From Isoetes taiwanensis (lineage: Eukaryota > Streptophyta > Lycopodiopsida > Isoetales > Isoetaceae), in assembly GCA_021234155.1 (NCBI GenBank), contig JAJEKV010000096.1, positions 229,501 to 293,500 on the forward strand: 64,000 bases of DNA, written 5' to 3'. A model generated the notes under the pieces. That model worked only from the letters and a program-made list of their open reading frames with translations, was not told where the DNA came from and made no database searches. Of this stretch, positions 46,003-56,439 are shown one piece after another; position 1 is the first letter of the stretch, and every line of letters starts with the position of its first letter. Made by a program: the position numbers and the translations under genes.

Positions 46003-47150
46003 GTTACAGAATTGGTAACACATTTGATATACAATTGGCAACTTCCATTTCATTGCCCTTTCAGTTCATCAGCAATTTTAGCAAGCAATTGCGCATGGCT
46101 TCATTGCTCGCAACCATCCACCTGCCAATACCCTTGTGTGTGGGCTTTTTTCCTTTCTTCATCAGCAATTGCACGTGGCCAATGCTTGCACCACTAATCC
46201 CTTGGAATTTGATGAGTTTAGAAGGAAGCATACATGTACCATCTTGATAGCATGGCCTCTTGTGATTTAAGCTTTCAGTTGCTGCATGTTCATGCATCAT
46301 GTCCCGTGGTATCTTAATATTTAAACTCCTTATCCTCCTCCTTTCACATGCAACTGAGTATTTGGCAATCCAAGGGTGTTATAGAATTGGTAACACATTT
46401 TATGTACAATTGGTAACTTTCATTTCATCAGCAATTTTAGCAAGCAATTGCACATGGTTCCATTGCTGGCAGCGATCCACCTGACAATACCCTTGTGTGC
46501 AGGCTTTTTACCATTCTTCATCAGCAATTAGCAAGCAGTTGCACATGGCTTCAATGCTTGCAGTGATCCACTAGTCCCTTGAAGTTTGATGAGTTTAGAA
46601 GGAAGCATACATGTACCATCCTCATAGCATGGCCTCCTGTGATATGGTCTCTTGTGATTTAAGCTTTCGGCTGCTGCCTGTTCATGCATCATGTCCCGTG
46701 GTATCTTAATCTTTGTCCTCCTTATCCTCATTCTTTAACATGCAACTGAGTATTTGGCAATCCAAGATGTTACAGACTTGGTAACACATTTTATATACAA
46801 TTGGTAACTTTCATTCCATCAGCAATTTTAACAAGCAATTGCACATGGTTCCATTCCTCGCAGCGATCCACCTGACAATACCCTTGTGTGTGGGCTTTTT
46901 TCCATTCTTCATCAGCAATTAACGAGCAGTTGCACATGGCTTCAATGCTTGCAGTGATCCACTAGTCCCTTGAAGTTTGATGAGTTTGGAAGGAAGCATA
47001 CATGTACCATCTTCATAGCATGGCCTCTTGTGATTTAAGCTTTCAGCTGCTGCCTGTTCATGCATCATGTCGCATGGTATCTTAATCTTTGTCCTTCTTA
47101 TCCTCCTCCTTTCGCATGCAACTGAGTATTTGGCAATCCAAGGGTGTGAC
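46003..47150. repeat. three tandem copies of the 3' end of the kinase gene
   Basis: Units of about 373-385 bp start near 46003, 46376 and 46761. Each carries (minus strand) the last coding stretch of the kinase (ERRRIRRTKIKIP, DMMHEQAAAESLNHKRP, GTCMLPSKLIK) and 3' flank. Only the copy nearest the gene is in frame with it; the outer two are free-standing 3' ends with small differences. Confidence 0.9.
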
Positions 47151-47989
47151 AATATTTGCTGCAAACTTATTCTTTCGTCGGGATCAGGCCGCAACATCGC
47201 CAAAACAAGACTCCTTGCTTCTTCTGATACCATTCCAGCGGGCCATTCTAACTCTGATACAGCCAAATCCTCACCATTGAGCAGTTTTTCTCCAATCTCA
47301 CCAGTCTCTAAGTTTGGGAAGTGATTGAGGCCAGTAAGTGACTGATATAATATCAAACCCAAACCCCATATGTCTATCTCTGTGGAATAATATCCCTGCA
47401 GAACCTCAGGAGCAAAGTAGCCATCGGTTCCAACTTGGGATGTAAAATTGGGAGGAGAACATGTAAAACGAGCCGAGATGCCAAAATCTGAAACCCTAAC
47501 ATCGTAAGGTTTTGTTGTTGAGACCACAAGAATGTTATCTGGCTTCAGGTCCCGGTGGATAATACCATTTTGATGTAGATCTTGTATAGCTAGTGCAAGG
47601 TTTCTAATAAGAAGGGCCACTTCCTTCTCGCATAACTTGCCTCTGTTCATAATTAGGTCAACCAAACTACATTCACATAATTCCATGATCAGGTGCCAGT
47701 AACCATCATCTATGATCACTTCGTGTAAGAGTATTATGCCAGGGCTGCTGGCCAATTTCTGCATAATCTCTATCTCCTCTGCTGGCTTTGTGTATTCGGC
47801 CTTCTCAATTGAGATGGTTTTGCAAGCAAACTGTTTCTTACCCCTTTTACTCCTGCAAAGGAAAACCGTAGCTTGGGCGCCATTGCCTATCTCCTTCACC
47901 AGATCATAGCGCTCCAAAAGATTAGGATATGAAGCCAAATAAGTGTAGTTGAGAACGTCTTCTTCTGCCTCTTGCATCTCTGTCTCCAT
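46919..47989 (-). CDS. intronless Ser/Thr protein kinase, CDPK/PPCK-like catalytic domain
   Basis: 356 aa. The start is taken at the ATG at 47989 (METEMQEAEEDVL); the open frame continues upstream but without another ATG, and CT-rich leader sequence lies there. The kinase domain covers most of the protein: Gly loop EIGNGAQATVF, ACK lysine, HRD in IIHRDLKPDNIL, DFG in VSDFGISARF, GTDGYFAPEV, DIWGLGLILY, and HPWIAKY near the end. It is complete, with all catalytic residues. The domain resembles CaMK-group plant kinases (CDPK, PEP-carboxylase kinase) but no EF hands follow; the tail of about 55 residues is basic then Cys-containing. The single exon and small size fit PPCK-like kinases; the substrate is unknown. 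Its 3' end is the template of a downstream triplication. Confidence 0.88.
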   Translation of the reverse strand: METEMQEAEEDVLNYTYLASYPNLLERYDLVKEIGNGAQATVFLCRSKRGKKQFACKTISIEKAEYTKPAEEIEIMQKLASSPGIILLHEVIIDDGYWHLIMELCECSLVDLIMNRGKLCEKEVALLIRNLALAIQDLHQNGIIHRDLKPDNILVVSTTKPYDVRVSDFGISARFTCSPPNFTSQVGTDGYFAPEVLQGYYSTEIDIWGLGLILYQSLTGLNHFPNLETGEIGEKLLNGEDLAVSELEWPAGMVSEEARSLVLAMLRPDPDERISLQQILSHPWIAKYSVACERRRIRRTKIKIPCDMMHEQAAAESLNHKRPCYEDGTCMLPSKLIKLQGTSGSLQALKPCATAR

Positions 47990-48297
47990 TTCTTCGCGTC
48001 TCTGTGAACACACACTCTCTCTCTGAAATGAAAACGGACCAAATTTATACCTTTCGTAAGTTGTTGACGTTTCTGTCCGTTGGATGTTGGCACGATCCCA
48101 AAGCAAACAACGCGAGCCGTTGATGCACAAACACAATCCCAAATGCTAAAAGATGCCAACTCAGCATCATCTGCCCATTAGATTTACAAGGATATGCTGA
48201 CTGGGACTTTGTGGGTGTATCTAAATAGTATATGAGAGGAAAGAGCTAAAATAACAAAGTAATAAACGCTTGGTACAATCAAATTTAGCCTAGATAG

Positions 48298-48534
48298 TAT
48301 CACACAGTACACTTGCAAAGCGGTGCCGTTATCGCTATCCTCGTCTGTTTGCTTATGAGCAGCAGGAGTTCCTCTGCTCTGCAGAAAAGAATTTTCATTT
48401 TTACTGGAGCAATAATGTTTTTTATTGCTATAGCCCTGCTTCTATTTTTTGGAGCCATAGCTCGAAAGAAACCTTACCCGCCGTTGAATCCAGCAACAAA
48501 CTCTGCTAAGGCTCCGCAAGAAACTGCGCCATAG
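48298..48534 (+). pseudogene. 3' end of a small membrane-protein gene in the TIR
   Basis: The open frame reads GAVIAILVCLLMSSRSSSAL, IFIFTGAIMFFIAIALLLFF, then ARKKPYPPLNPATNSAKAP and stops at TAG. It has two hydrophobic helices and a Pro-rich tail. The TIR boundary (48421) falls inside it at MF|FIAIAL. The downstream half recurs at 49491-49605, at about 62250-62330 (minus) and 62673-62785 (minus), each with the tail pattern KKPYP..NP and the PQETAP end recognisable. No ATG-led full gene is seen. It looks like the captured end of a host gene or an ancestral element gene. Function unknown. Confidence 0.45.
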
Positions 48535-50873
48535 CCCGAGCCAACAATTTCTATTTGAAATGTCACGTATCAGAATCTGAACCAAACGTCCCATAAGTCA
48601 TCGGCTAGGCAGTATTGCACCCCATAGGGCTTCAAGGCGGCCCCTCAAAGCCCTACGGGGCGTAATGCTGCTCTACCGGTGAATTACGTAGTACATAAAC
48701 TGGATTTTTCTTATTTTGCCGCCCTCGAGTAGAAGATCTGAAACTAGCCTCCGACTTAAATGGAGGACCTCTTAAAAAAAATAAGAAAGTGTAATAATGT
48801 GGCCAATCCATTTACGCACATATTATGCCACATCGCTCAAACTTATTTTACATTGTTGGATGTAAACGGATTCCCATCGACGACAACATGTTTTTTATTG
48901 CACTGCCGCTGCATTAGGGTAAATGTTCTGGTGCATAGATTTAAGCCAGCTGTGAGTTTTCTTTGCCCCTGCTGTGGCTCTCATCGGGAGTCCATTGAAC
49001 ATTGTCTAGTCTTGTGCCCACATTTGCAAGCTGCATGGGATTGGATCAGAGCATTGTTCCGGATCAGGATGTGTAGCCAGAAGATACTTCTTCATGTGTT
49101 TCCAGCTTCATGGTCCTCTCCTAAGAAGCATGCTTTCCATCTATGTAAGGCGTGGTTGGTTTGGTTGATTTGGAAACGGCGTCGTTTATGGATTTTTCAA
49201 GGGATTCAGCAACCTGCAGCCTCTCTAGTTCCATGACTCAGACATAAGTTATTCCAGAGTTTTCTTGTGTTTACTGGCCTAGAGGAGACAAAATTTCGCA
49301 TCTGGCGAGATATTTTGCACATTGTAAATGCGAATGGGGAGTTTGTACAGTGATTACTAGAGGCGATTAGAAGTTTACGCTCTAGTTTTTTAGTATGGGG
49401 TGCTGAGGTGTATCTTTTTCCTCACTACTCCTCTTGTATCATTGCCATTCTTTTAATATAAGTGTCTCAGCTTTTCAAAAAAAAAAAAACATGTTTTTGA
49501 TTGCTATAGCTCTGCTTCTCTTTTTTTTTAGAGCTCGAAAGAAACCTTACCCATCATTGAATCCAGCAACAAGCTTTGCCAGGGCTCCGCAAGAAACTGC
49601 GCCATAACTCGAGCCAACAACTTCTATGTGGAATGTCACGTATCATAATCTGAAGCAAAGCATTTATTATGTCCCCTAAGTCACTGGCTAGGCAATATTG
49701 CACCCCACAGGGCTTCAAGGTACCTCAAAGCCCTACGGGCCCTACCAAACGTCCCATAAGTCACAGGCTAGTCAGTATTGCATCCCATAGGGCTTCAAGG
49801 CGGCCCCTCAAAGCCCTACGGGGCGTAATGTTGTCCCACTGGTGCATTACGTAGTACATAAACTGGATTTTTCTTATTCTGCTGCCCTCGAGTGGAAAAT
49901 CTGAAACTGGCCTCCGGCTTAAATGAAGGACCTCTTAAAAAGTTAAGAAAGTGTAATCATGTGGCCAATCCATTTATCCACGTGTTATGCCACATCGCTC
50001 AAACTTATTTTACATCATGGTTCTATATATCACAGAAACATAATGATATGTAGAATCGTTATGTTCAACTTACAACTCTAGTGTTAAGTTCATTCCAGAA
50101 AGCATTGAAACTCTGCATTGCCCATAAACAGATTCAGAAACAAACCTAAAATGAAAGAGGAGAAAAGGATAGACTTACAGACAATGGTTACGTGGGTTGC
50201 TCTTCAACGCCAAAGAAGGGCGAACCAAATGCCTATTCACTAAAACTCACTCAATTCGTCAGAAGAAAGCCCTAAAGTATGGAGATCCCAAAAGCCCTAC
50301 GAAGAAAACATAAGAAGTGAAAGATTATTACCGGCCACAAGCTGATAACTGATTATTTTGATGTCAAATATCCTTGATGATAGCATCCTCAATTCATTAT
50401 AGTGTCAAAGCTCGAGTTTGTTGCACAGATCGGCCATCAAGAATGCTTTAGGAGCAAACAAATGTACACAAATATAGACTTCCCAGCCCATATGAAGGTT
50501 AATGACAATTGTCCATTCTCTCAATGCTAAATGCACCTCCACATATATTAAAGATGCCAATGTATCAATCCAAGATATGCCTCGACAAACTCGTAAACTT
50601 GTGCAGTAACTTGAAAGCGTTAACGCAATTCAAGTGATGTCTCGACAAATTCGTAAACTTGTGCAATAACTTGGAAGCATTAATGTTAAAACTTCACATG
50701 TTAGCTAAACAATTGATCTAGAACATTATCATACTTACAAGCCTAGTGCCCAGATCATGGATTTGGTCAATGTCTTATTAACATTCTCAATTTGAAAACT
50801 ATTATCCATCCACGCACTTATTCCTACAAGAAATTTATCACGGCGGGTTTCATATCCTCTGTCCATGTCTTCC
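48421..50873 (+). repeat. left terminal inverted repeat of element 2
   Basis: About 1.86 kb without the LINE insertion at 48896-49487. The inner edge is at GTCTTCC (50873), where the CCA microsatellite begins. The arm contains a direct repeat of about 440 bp (unit 1 at 48421-48860, unit 2 from 49499) and then unique sequence to 50873. Confidence 0.88.
48896..49487 (+). mobile_element. 5'-truncated LINE inserted in the left TIR
   Basis: The insert encodes the zf-RVT C-terminal domain of plant LINE reverse transcriptase (VLVHRFKPAVSFLCPCCGSH, then ESIEHCLVLCPHLQAAWDW) to a TGA near 49236, about 240 bp of 3' UTR and an A13 tail. AACATGTTTTT at 48885-48895 and 49488-49498 is the 11-bp target duplication. 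The right TIR has an uninterrupted version of this site. Confidence 0.9.
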
Positions 50874-51195
50874 CACCACCACCACCACCACACTCCACCA
50901 CACCACATCATACCACCACACACCACCACCACCACCCTCCACAACCACACCACACCACCACCACACTCCACCACCACCACCCCCTACCACCACCACACAC
51001 CACTCCACCACCCCCCACCACCACCAACCCCCACCACCACTCCACACTCCACCATTTGGTGTATGGTGTATGGTGTGTGGTGAATGGTGTGGTGTGTGGT
51101 GGAATGTGGTGTGGTGTGTGGTAATGTACACAGCACTAAGGTGCTCGTTCTGGTGAATATGATGAGTGTGGGGCATGGTATGGTGCATGGTTTGG
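50874..51195. repeat. CCA/CAC microsatellite turning into GTGG repeats
   Basis: 50874-51050 is almost pure C/A/T (CCACCA, CACCAC); after about 51056 it switches to TGGTGTATGGTG-type repeats on the same strand. The two halves are complementary, giving a long imperfect inverted repeat directly inside the left TIR. Confidence 0.9.
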
Positions 51196-51238
51196 TGTGG
51201 TATACACATCCTAACAGTTTAGTGTTCATTTCATGCAG

Positions 51239-52978
51239 ATGCTATTGTTCAAGAGGTTTCTGGACCAACATCCAGAAATTAAGATTCGTCTTCGAGCTTT
51301 TGAGAAGCTAAAACTCAGGTTTGTTGTGAAATTGAAGGACTTCAATAGTTGTTGTTGCATTCAGCATGTGAGGATGCAAATGCTAGTGGATGGACTCAAT
51401 GGGATGAGAACCAAACATCCGAAGAATTGCACTTCCACCTGCGATGTTTGTAGATCACATGAACTTGGTCAATGCAGGGCACACCAGCATAAAATTGCAA
51501 GTATAGGAAGCTTGTGAAGATCTATATTGTGTCCAAAGAGTGAATTAGATGAGTTTCACAAGAAGGCGTGCATCCTTGGAGATTGTGAGCTTTGTGGAAT
51601 CAAGAAGTTTCAAACCTGTCCCATGGAAGAAAGTGGCAGTAACAGGAAAGTGAAATGGGAGTACATTGACTATGAAAAAGACAACGTCTCGAGTTCTGGT
51701 AGGAGACTGACTCATCAGTACAATGAGACAGAACTCAAGGAGCTTCTGGATAAACTGAAAGAGCGTCTAAAAATCTTTCCACTGCATAATTTCAGGTACC
51801 AATGGCGGGCAAAACAATTTAAGGAGCTTCTGGAGAATCTCCCAGCAGATGCATGTCTTTCGGTAGTGGATTTTGCAGAGAACTATACATTCAAGGAACA
51901 AGAGGAGGTGCAGTCGATGCGCTGGGACAATAACCAGATTACCATTTTGGTTCAAATAACATATCAGTATGACTCAATGGCAGATGAGATTATCAAGGAA
52001 ACACATTACTATGTATCAAATGATAGGGAACACGATACTTTGTTCGTGCAACACTGCTTCATGAAGCACCACAAACATCTGGAGCAGAAAGGAAGGGTGC
52101 CAAAGAGACATTATGTGTTTTCAGATGGTGCAGCATCTCAATTCAAGGCTTCTACATCATTTTACTTTGTGGCTAGGTACACAAACGACACTGATGTCTA
52201 TATGACGTGGATTTTTTTTTGTTCTAACCACATGAAAGGTGAACACGATGGCAAAGCTGCTGAGTTGAAGAGATGGTTAAGACAACTGCAATTAAAATAC
52301 AACAGCATAAAATTGGGTAATGCTCATGAAGTGGTAGAAGTTGCCGAAGAGATGTTTACTTGTGGAACATCCGAGTGGATGAACACATCTGAAACCAGTA
52401 AGAGGAAGAATATAAAAAGGTTCTTTTGGGAAGTCAAGGTGGAGGATATAGATAGAAAGAAAGCATGGGGTGCAGAAAGGATTTTGGACACTAGGCAGAT
52501 CCATTGTGTACATGCATTCAATCCTGAATCTCCATTGCAGTTGCACACGAAGGAACTTTCATGCTTCTGCAGCTACTGCTTGGATGGCATGTGGGATAGT
52601 TGTGTGAACAAGCACTATGTTGATGATTGGAAACTTCAAGCTATTGTACCATCCTCCAATGTGCATGCTGACATTGAGGACTGTAAATCCAGCAGGTCCT
52701 TGTTCTCCTCCAATCCCACGATGTTAGCAGAGGCACTTAGAGTTGGTGATAATTTTGCTGTCGTTGCTCCGAAAGGGAATGATGAGGGTTCTGAATTTTG
52801 GATTCTGATGTGCACAAAACCAAAATGGATAGTGGAGAAAGACTTCCAACTCAATGGAACATGGTACCTCGCTGGTGATAGTGTCATAGAAGGTATGTAT
52901 TACAAGAATGGTGCAAGATCAACCGTCAGCTATGATCTTTGCAGTAAAGACACCTTAGGCATAGTATTCACAACATAG
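51239..52978 (+). pseudogene. RNase-H-fold transposase-like protein of element 2, one in-frame TGA
   Basis: One reading frame runs from ATG 51239 (after a tttcatgcag acceptor-like site; another ATG at 51233) to TAG 52976, broken only by TGA at 51515-51517. The N-terminal part has FLDQHPEIKIRLRAFEKL and Cys pairs (CDVC, CELCG, CPMEE), probably zinc-binding. The core shows VVDFAENYTFKEQEEVQS (first Asp, 51.87 kb), FSDGAASQFKAS (second Asp, 52.12 kb) and NHMKGEHDGKAAELKRW (52.24 kb). These three blocks match a widespread family of uncharacterised proteins in invertebrates, fish and plants with DFAENY / SDG-QFK / HGK-DG blocks, which I read as a DDE-type nuclease. A Cys-rich C-terminal part (SCFCSYCLDGMWDSC) follows. 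No introns are needed. It lies just inside the left arm, as a transposase would. Confidence 0.65.
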
Positions 52979-52999
52979 ATCTGTGCAATCAGACTTCAC

Positions 53000-53110
53000 A
53001 TGCCACCAACTAAACGTCAAAACAGGACTGTATATAGGCTGGATCCTTTAGATGAGGAGAAAATTTTACAGAATTTACCCGAAGTTCTTTCTGATGATGA
53101 TGAAATGTAG
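53000..53110 (+). CDS. 36-codon ORF in frame with the transposase-like ORF
   Basis: It starts with ATG eight codons after the TAG at 52976 and keeps the same frame: MPPTKRQNRTVYRLDPLDEE followed by an acidic end (LSDDDEM). The composition is protein-like. It may be the true C-terminus of the transposase (stop gained at 52976), or a short independent ORF. Confidence 0.35.
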   Translation: MPPTKRQNRTVYRLDPLDEEKILQNLPEVLSDDDEM

Positions 53111-53327
53111 AACCATTCTGTAGTTTTCAGAACTCATGTGAAGTTTTGTGCTTCAGCTGTGAAAATGAGTTTGTCTTGATTTTTTTTGAAGATTTGAATT
53201 CTTCTGAACACTTGATTCCTTTGTTTGTGAGATGAATTGAATATGAATTTTCATTCAAATGAATCGAGGTTACAATAACAATTATGTACATAAGAAAGAT
53301 ATACAATGATTTGAAGTACGAGGTGAC
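53111..53327. other. convergent 3' ends, no gene
   Basis: AT-rich spacer between the plus-strand transposase-like gene and the minus-strand protease gene. Confidence 0.5.
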
Positions 53328-54284
53328 TCATGCACCTACATACTTCCCAATACATATGTTCCTCTCAGTTCCAGCTTTTGTTGCTTCTAATCTTAAAATT
53401 TCAAGCATGAACACTCTAACATCAACTAGATCCTGATCTGAAATGTCCACAACCTGCAGTTAACCACACTTTGTCAATAACAGAGTTTGGTTTGTCTGCT
53501 GCATTTGAGTTGACTTACTAGATCAGGTATATCAAGTACCCCCTCACAAATTTGTGCATAAACGAACATACGGCAGGGCCACATGAATGACCATCGGTTT
53601 GAAGAGGCGTTCTGGAAATTTTCACAACATCTGAGGTTGTAAAGCTGAAATTATTGTGTCCAAGAAATTCCAGGAACCTGCATTCAAAGTTTGTTGTCAT
53701 TGTGCCACAACAGCAAAATGCAATGAGCAAGCACTAACCTCTCAATATGTCTGCTTCTGCCATGCAAGCCTGAGCTATCAAAGTGATATATCCCTGGTTT
53801 ATATCTCTGTGCGAGACACGCGTGGCTTACAATCAGAAAACAGGTCCAGTGATGTCCATCACAAGCAGGCAAAAACATGTACTGGCACTTATCCAGATTC
53901 ACATGTTTCCTTATTGTTTTGTAACTATTTGTGTTCTTGGACAATGTCGAGTGAAAAAGAGGGTCAAAGAAATGAAAGGGATGGCTCATTCCTTGGAGCA
54001 TCAAGTAGTATTCCATGTATCTGCAAACATATGCATATGATGGCACAATCCTGATGATCACAAATCAGATGAAAGTATCACCTTGAGAAGAGGAGGATCA
54101 ATTGATCATTGAACCACTGCGTATCAGCTTCCAAAATTTTGATGTCGGTGGAGCTAATCACGACAGTTTCAGTTCCACTTAGCACCACTTCCAAATGTGT
54201 ATTTGGCTTTAGATAGACAGGGACTGCCGAAGCTCTATCATCTCTAGTTCTAAACACACACGAGAATATTTGCTCACAATCCAT
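53328..54284 (-). CDS. Ulp1/C48-type cysteine (SUMO-protease-like) protease
   Basis: Exons on the minus strand: about 54081-54284 (MDCEQIFSCVF to TQWFNDQLILLFSR, the substrate-groove WxND block), 53737-54060 (IVPSYAYVCRYMEYY, then YMFLPACDGHHWTCFLIV with the catalytic His, and YHFDSSG with the catalytic Asp), 53541-53669 (LEFLGHNNFSF, then LQTDGHSCGPAVCSF with oxyanion Gln and catalytic Cys) and possibly 53328-53453 (VVDISDQDLVDV to stop). The first two joins are GT-AG and in phase; the last join does not keep phase with any donor I can see, so the C-terminus is uncertain. All triad residues are present. Ulp1-like genes often ride on plant Mutator-like and other large transposons; the substrate is unknown. 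It may be fused to the phosphatase upstream. Confidence 0.75.
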
Positions 54285-54367
54285 TCAAATATCTTAAATT
54301 GAAAAAGTACAACACATATCATAGAATTTTTTTTACTTATATTGACTTTCAAAGAGTTTTACAACAT

Positions 54368-55260
54368 TCATTTATGAAAATACTTGTCGAGCATTTTCAT
54401 GCAGTTGCGCGACTCTTCAGAATCCCACATGTTCCACATTTGATGTTCCTTCACATAAGCTGGCACACTTTCTGCAGCCAGAAGTCCCTCCAGCCATGGT
54501 TTGAGTTGCTCCAAAAGGAAATTGAAATCCAACCTGTCGGGAGCAAAACTATTTGGACATATCATTGTATTCGGCTGGTTGACAGAACCCTTACATCTGC
54601 TGTCATCTATCAACAATGTGTTTTTCACCTGGTATTTCCAGAATTTCTGGTACACTTTGGACAGATCCTTAAGGAAAATTGGCTTATTAACCACTTTTAA
54701 TTTTGTGTTGGTGCAGTCATCCTGATTCCAAATAAAAAGAAATCTGCCCTTATATTCCTGCAGCAACTTTCTCATCAACAAGTCAACATTACTCTTAGCC
54801 ATGCTTCTCAAATTTTGAAAAATACCATTCTAAGAACTCCTGCAATCCAGGCCTGGAAACTGCTGCCTTTTGAAGGTTCAATTTCTGGAGGGTCACTTCT
54901 GGCTCGGGCGATGCAGGGATCTCTTTCAAGTCATAAAACTTGCCTAAAACCCCATTAAAATCCAGAACAAGGAGAATTTCAGTTAACCTCTTGGTTTTTC
55001 TTGGTTGACGTTGTATTGGACTCGTTGAGCAGTTTGCATCTTGTCCGGGATCCGGGGTTTCTTTGTCAACTTCATCACCTGCATCCGCATTTGGCTCATG
55101 TTCAGCACCAAAACTTTTTTCTGGTCCCGTGCAAAATGAATCTCAAGGGAATTAATTTCCTCCCCTAAAACAGATGCACTAGGAATCTCTTCGTGATGAC
55201 TTCCATTTGCAGTAGCATTTATCTCTGTAACATAATTGAAATGAGGAAGACCACAGAAAA
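54368..55260 (-). pseudogene. FCP1/NIF-like HAD phosphatase of element 2
   Basis: Reading down from 55260: an acidic linker (NSLEIHFARDQKK), a one-base shift at a T6/A6 run (about 55115), then KRLTEILLVLDFNGVLGKFY (motif I, DxNGV as in element 1), SRPGLQEFLEWYFSKFE, a second break at about 54800 that removes the IWS block, then SMAKSNVDLLMRKLLQEYKG, FLFIWNQDDCT, KNTLLIDDSRCKGS (motif III/IV region) and the end MLDKYFHK with TGA at 54368. The order of blocks equals that of the element 1 phosphatase. Two frame changes make this copy unlikely to be functional as assembled. It lies 84 bases upstream of the Ulp1 ATG on the same strand. Confidence 0.65.
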
Positions 55261-55812
55261 ATACAAAAAAATAAATCATGTATGTGGCATCGGTACTTAC
55301 TTGATCTGACGCATTCGATTCACTATCAAATTTCGTTTTGGAGTCTCCACGCGTCGGCCGGTTGGGATTGACTTAGGAGTATCAAATGGGGTGAATTCTA
55401 GGTACAACCGGAGGTATCTTGCGGTCTAAATGGCTCGATCGGGCGTGGATAATCTGTTGGATATCCTTGGTCTTAAATTTACGCAATTACGCAAACACTA
55501 AGTCGATGGACACAGTGACAACATCGGTAAACATTAGTTAAGGCACTTACTTGTGTCTATTGGTTCTTGTGGTACCACTCGAACACCAAAAGCCAAAAGC
55601 CATGTCTCAGTCATAATGTGGGCACAACTGGGTGTCTGCAAAACAAATTCAAAATCAATAGAGTCTTTAGACGAGGGTTAGAGATGATAATATTTACCTC
55701 AAATGGTGTGATAGACATGGAATGTGATCTTTGGTGGCGCATTACGCTATCACAACCGGCAACATTTTACCCTCCCATTTCGGACAAACGTCCACAAAAT
55801 GGACAACCTTCA

Positions 55813-56262
55813 TCACCCTCTTCTTACGCCTCGAGGGAAGCATTGGAAGTCGCGGGGATCTAAAGGAGTGTCATGACCACTACGCTCAGAAAAAATCTCA
55901 AATCTTTGCATTCGAGGTTGCAGCTCTAGCAGTAAGTCTTCACATGCCTTTAGCTCAATTTCAGTTTCTGCTAGTTCCTTATTTAATTGATTCAGCCCAG
56001 GCAACACTGTACCATTTAGCTCTTCATCCTTTGGTTAAACACAACCCGAACACCCTCTGCTTTGCTTTTCGGTTCTGTTGTCATGATTGATTGCCATCAC
56101 ATTGCAAATCAGCTCTAATTTCTGATGCTTTATGTTCCACCAACTCAATCTTTCTTTTGATATCATTTTTCCTATCCTCGTTTGCTTGCAATCGTTGCTT
56201 GCATCTATCAAACCTACCTGATGTTGCAGCCAACCATTCCTTCACAAGTCTGCAATAGTTTG
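55813..56262 (-). CDS. coiled-coil exon, hypothetical (element 2)
   Basis: On the minus strand: LVKEWLAATSGRFDRCKQRL, NDIKRKIELVEHKASEIRAD, a TGA/shift near 56080, then LPGLNQLNKELAETEIELKA and LLLELQPRMQRFEIFSERSG. Heptad-like spacing of Leu/Ile suggests a coiled coil. No enzyme motif. I infer an internal exon of the minus-strand gene whose first exons are at 57.0-57.6 kb. Confidence 0.4.
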
Positions 56263-56439
56263 CAAAACAAAATACTACGTATATGTCAGCCTCCTAACAT
56301 AGTAAGCCACGTACTGATGGAAAACCATAATCACACACCACACAACACAAGGTACTCTCTACACACCACTACATACCACACACCACACAACATATGCTGC
56401 ACAGTACACACCACACAACACGCTGTGGTGGTAGCAAGG

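Noticed and set aside
47990-48142. N-terminal extension of the intronless kinase up to 48142
   Set aside because: The extra stretch has no ATG and includes CT-rich leader-like DNA; the ATG at 47989 is the first usable start.
50735-51311. His/Thr/Pro-rich and Trp/Gly/Val-rich ORFs over the microsatellites at 50.9 and 56.5 kb
   Set aside because: They are translations of CCA/GGT repeats in several frames at once.
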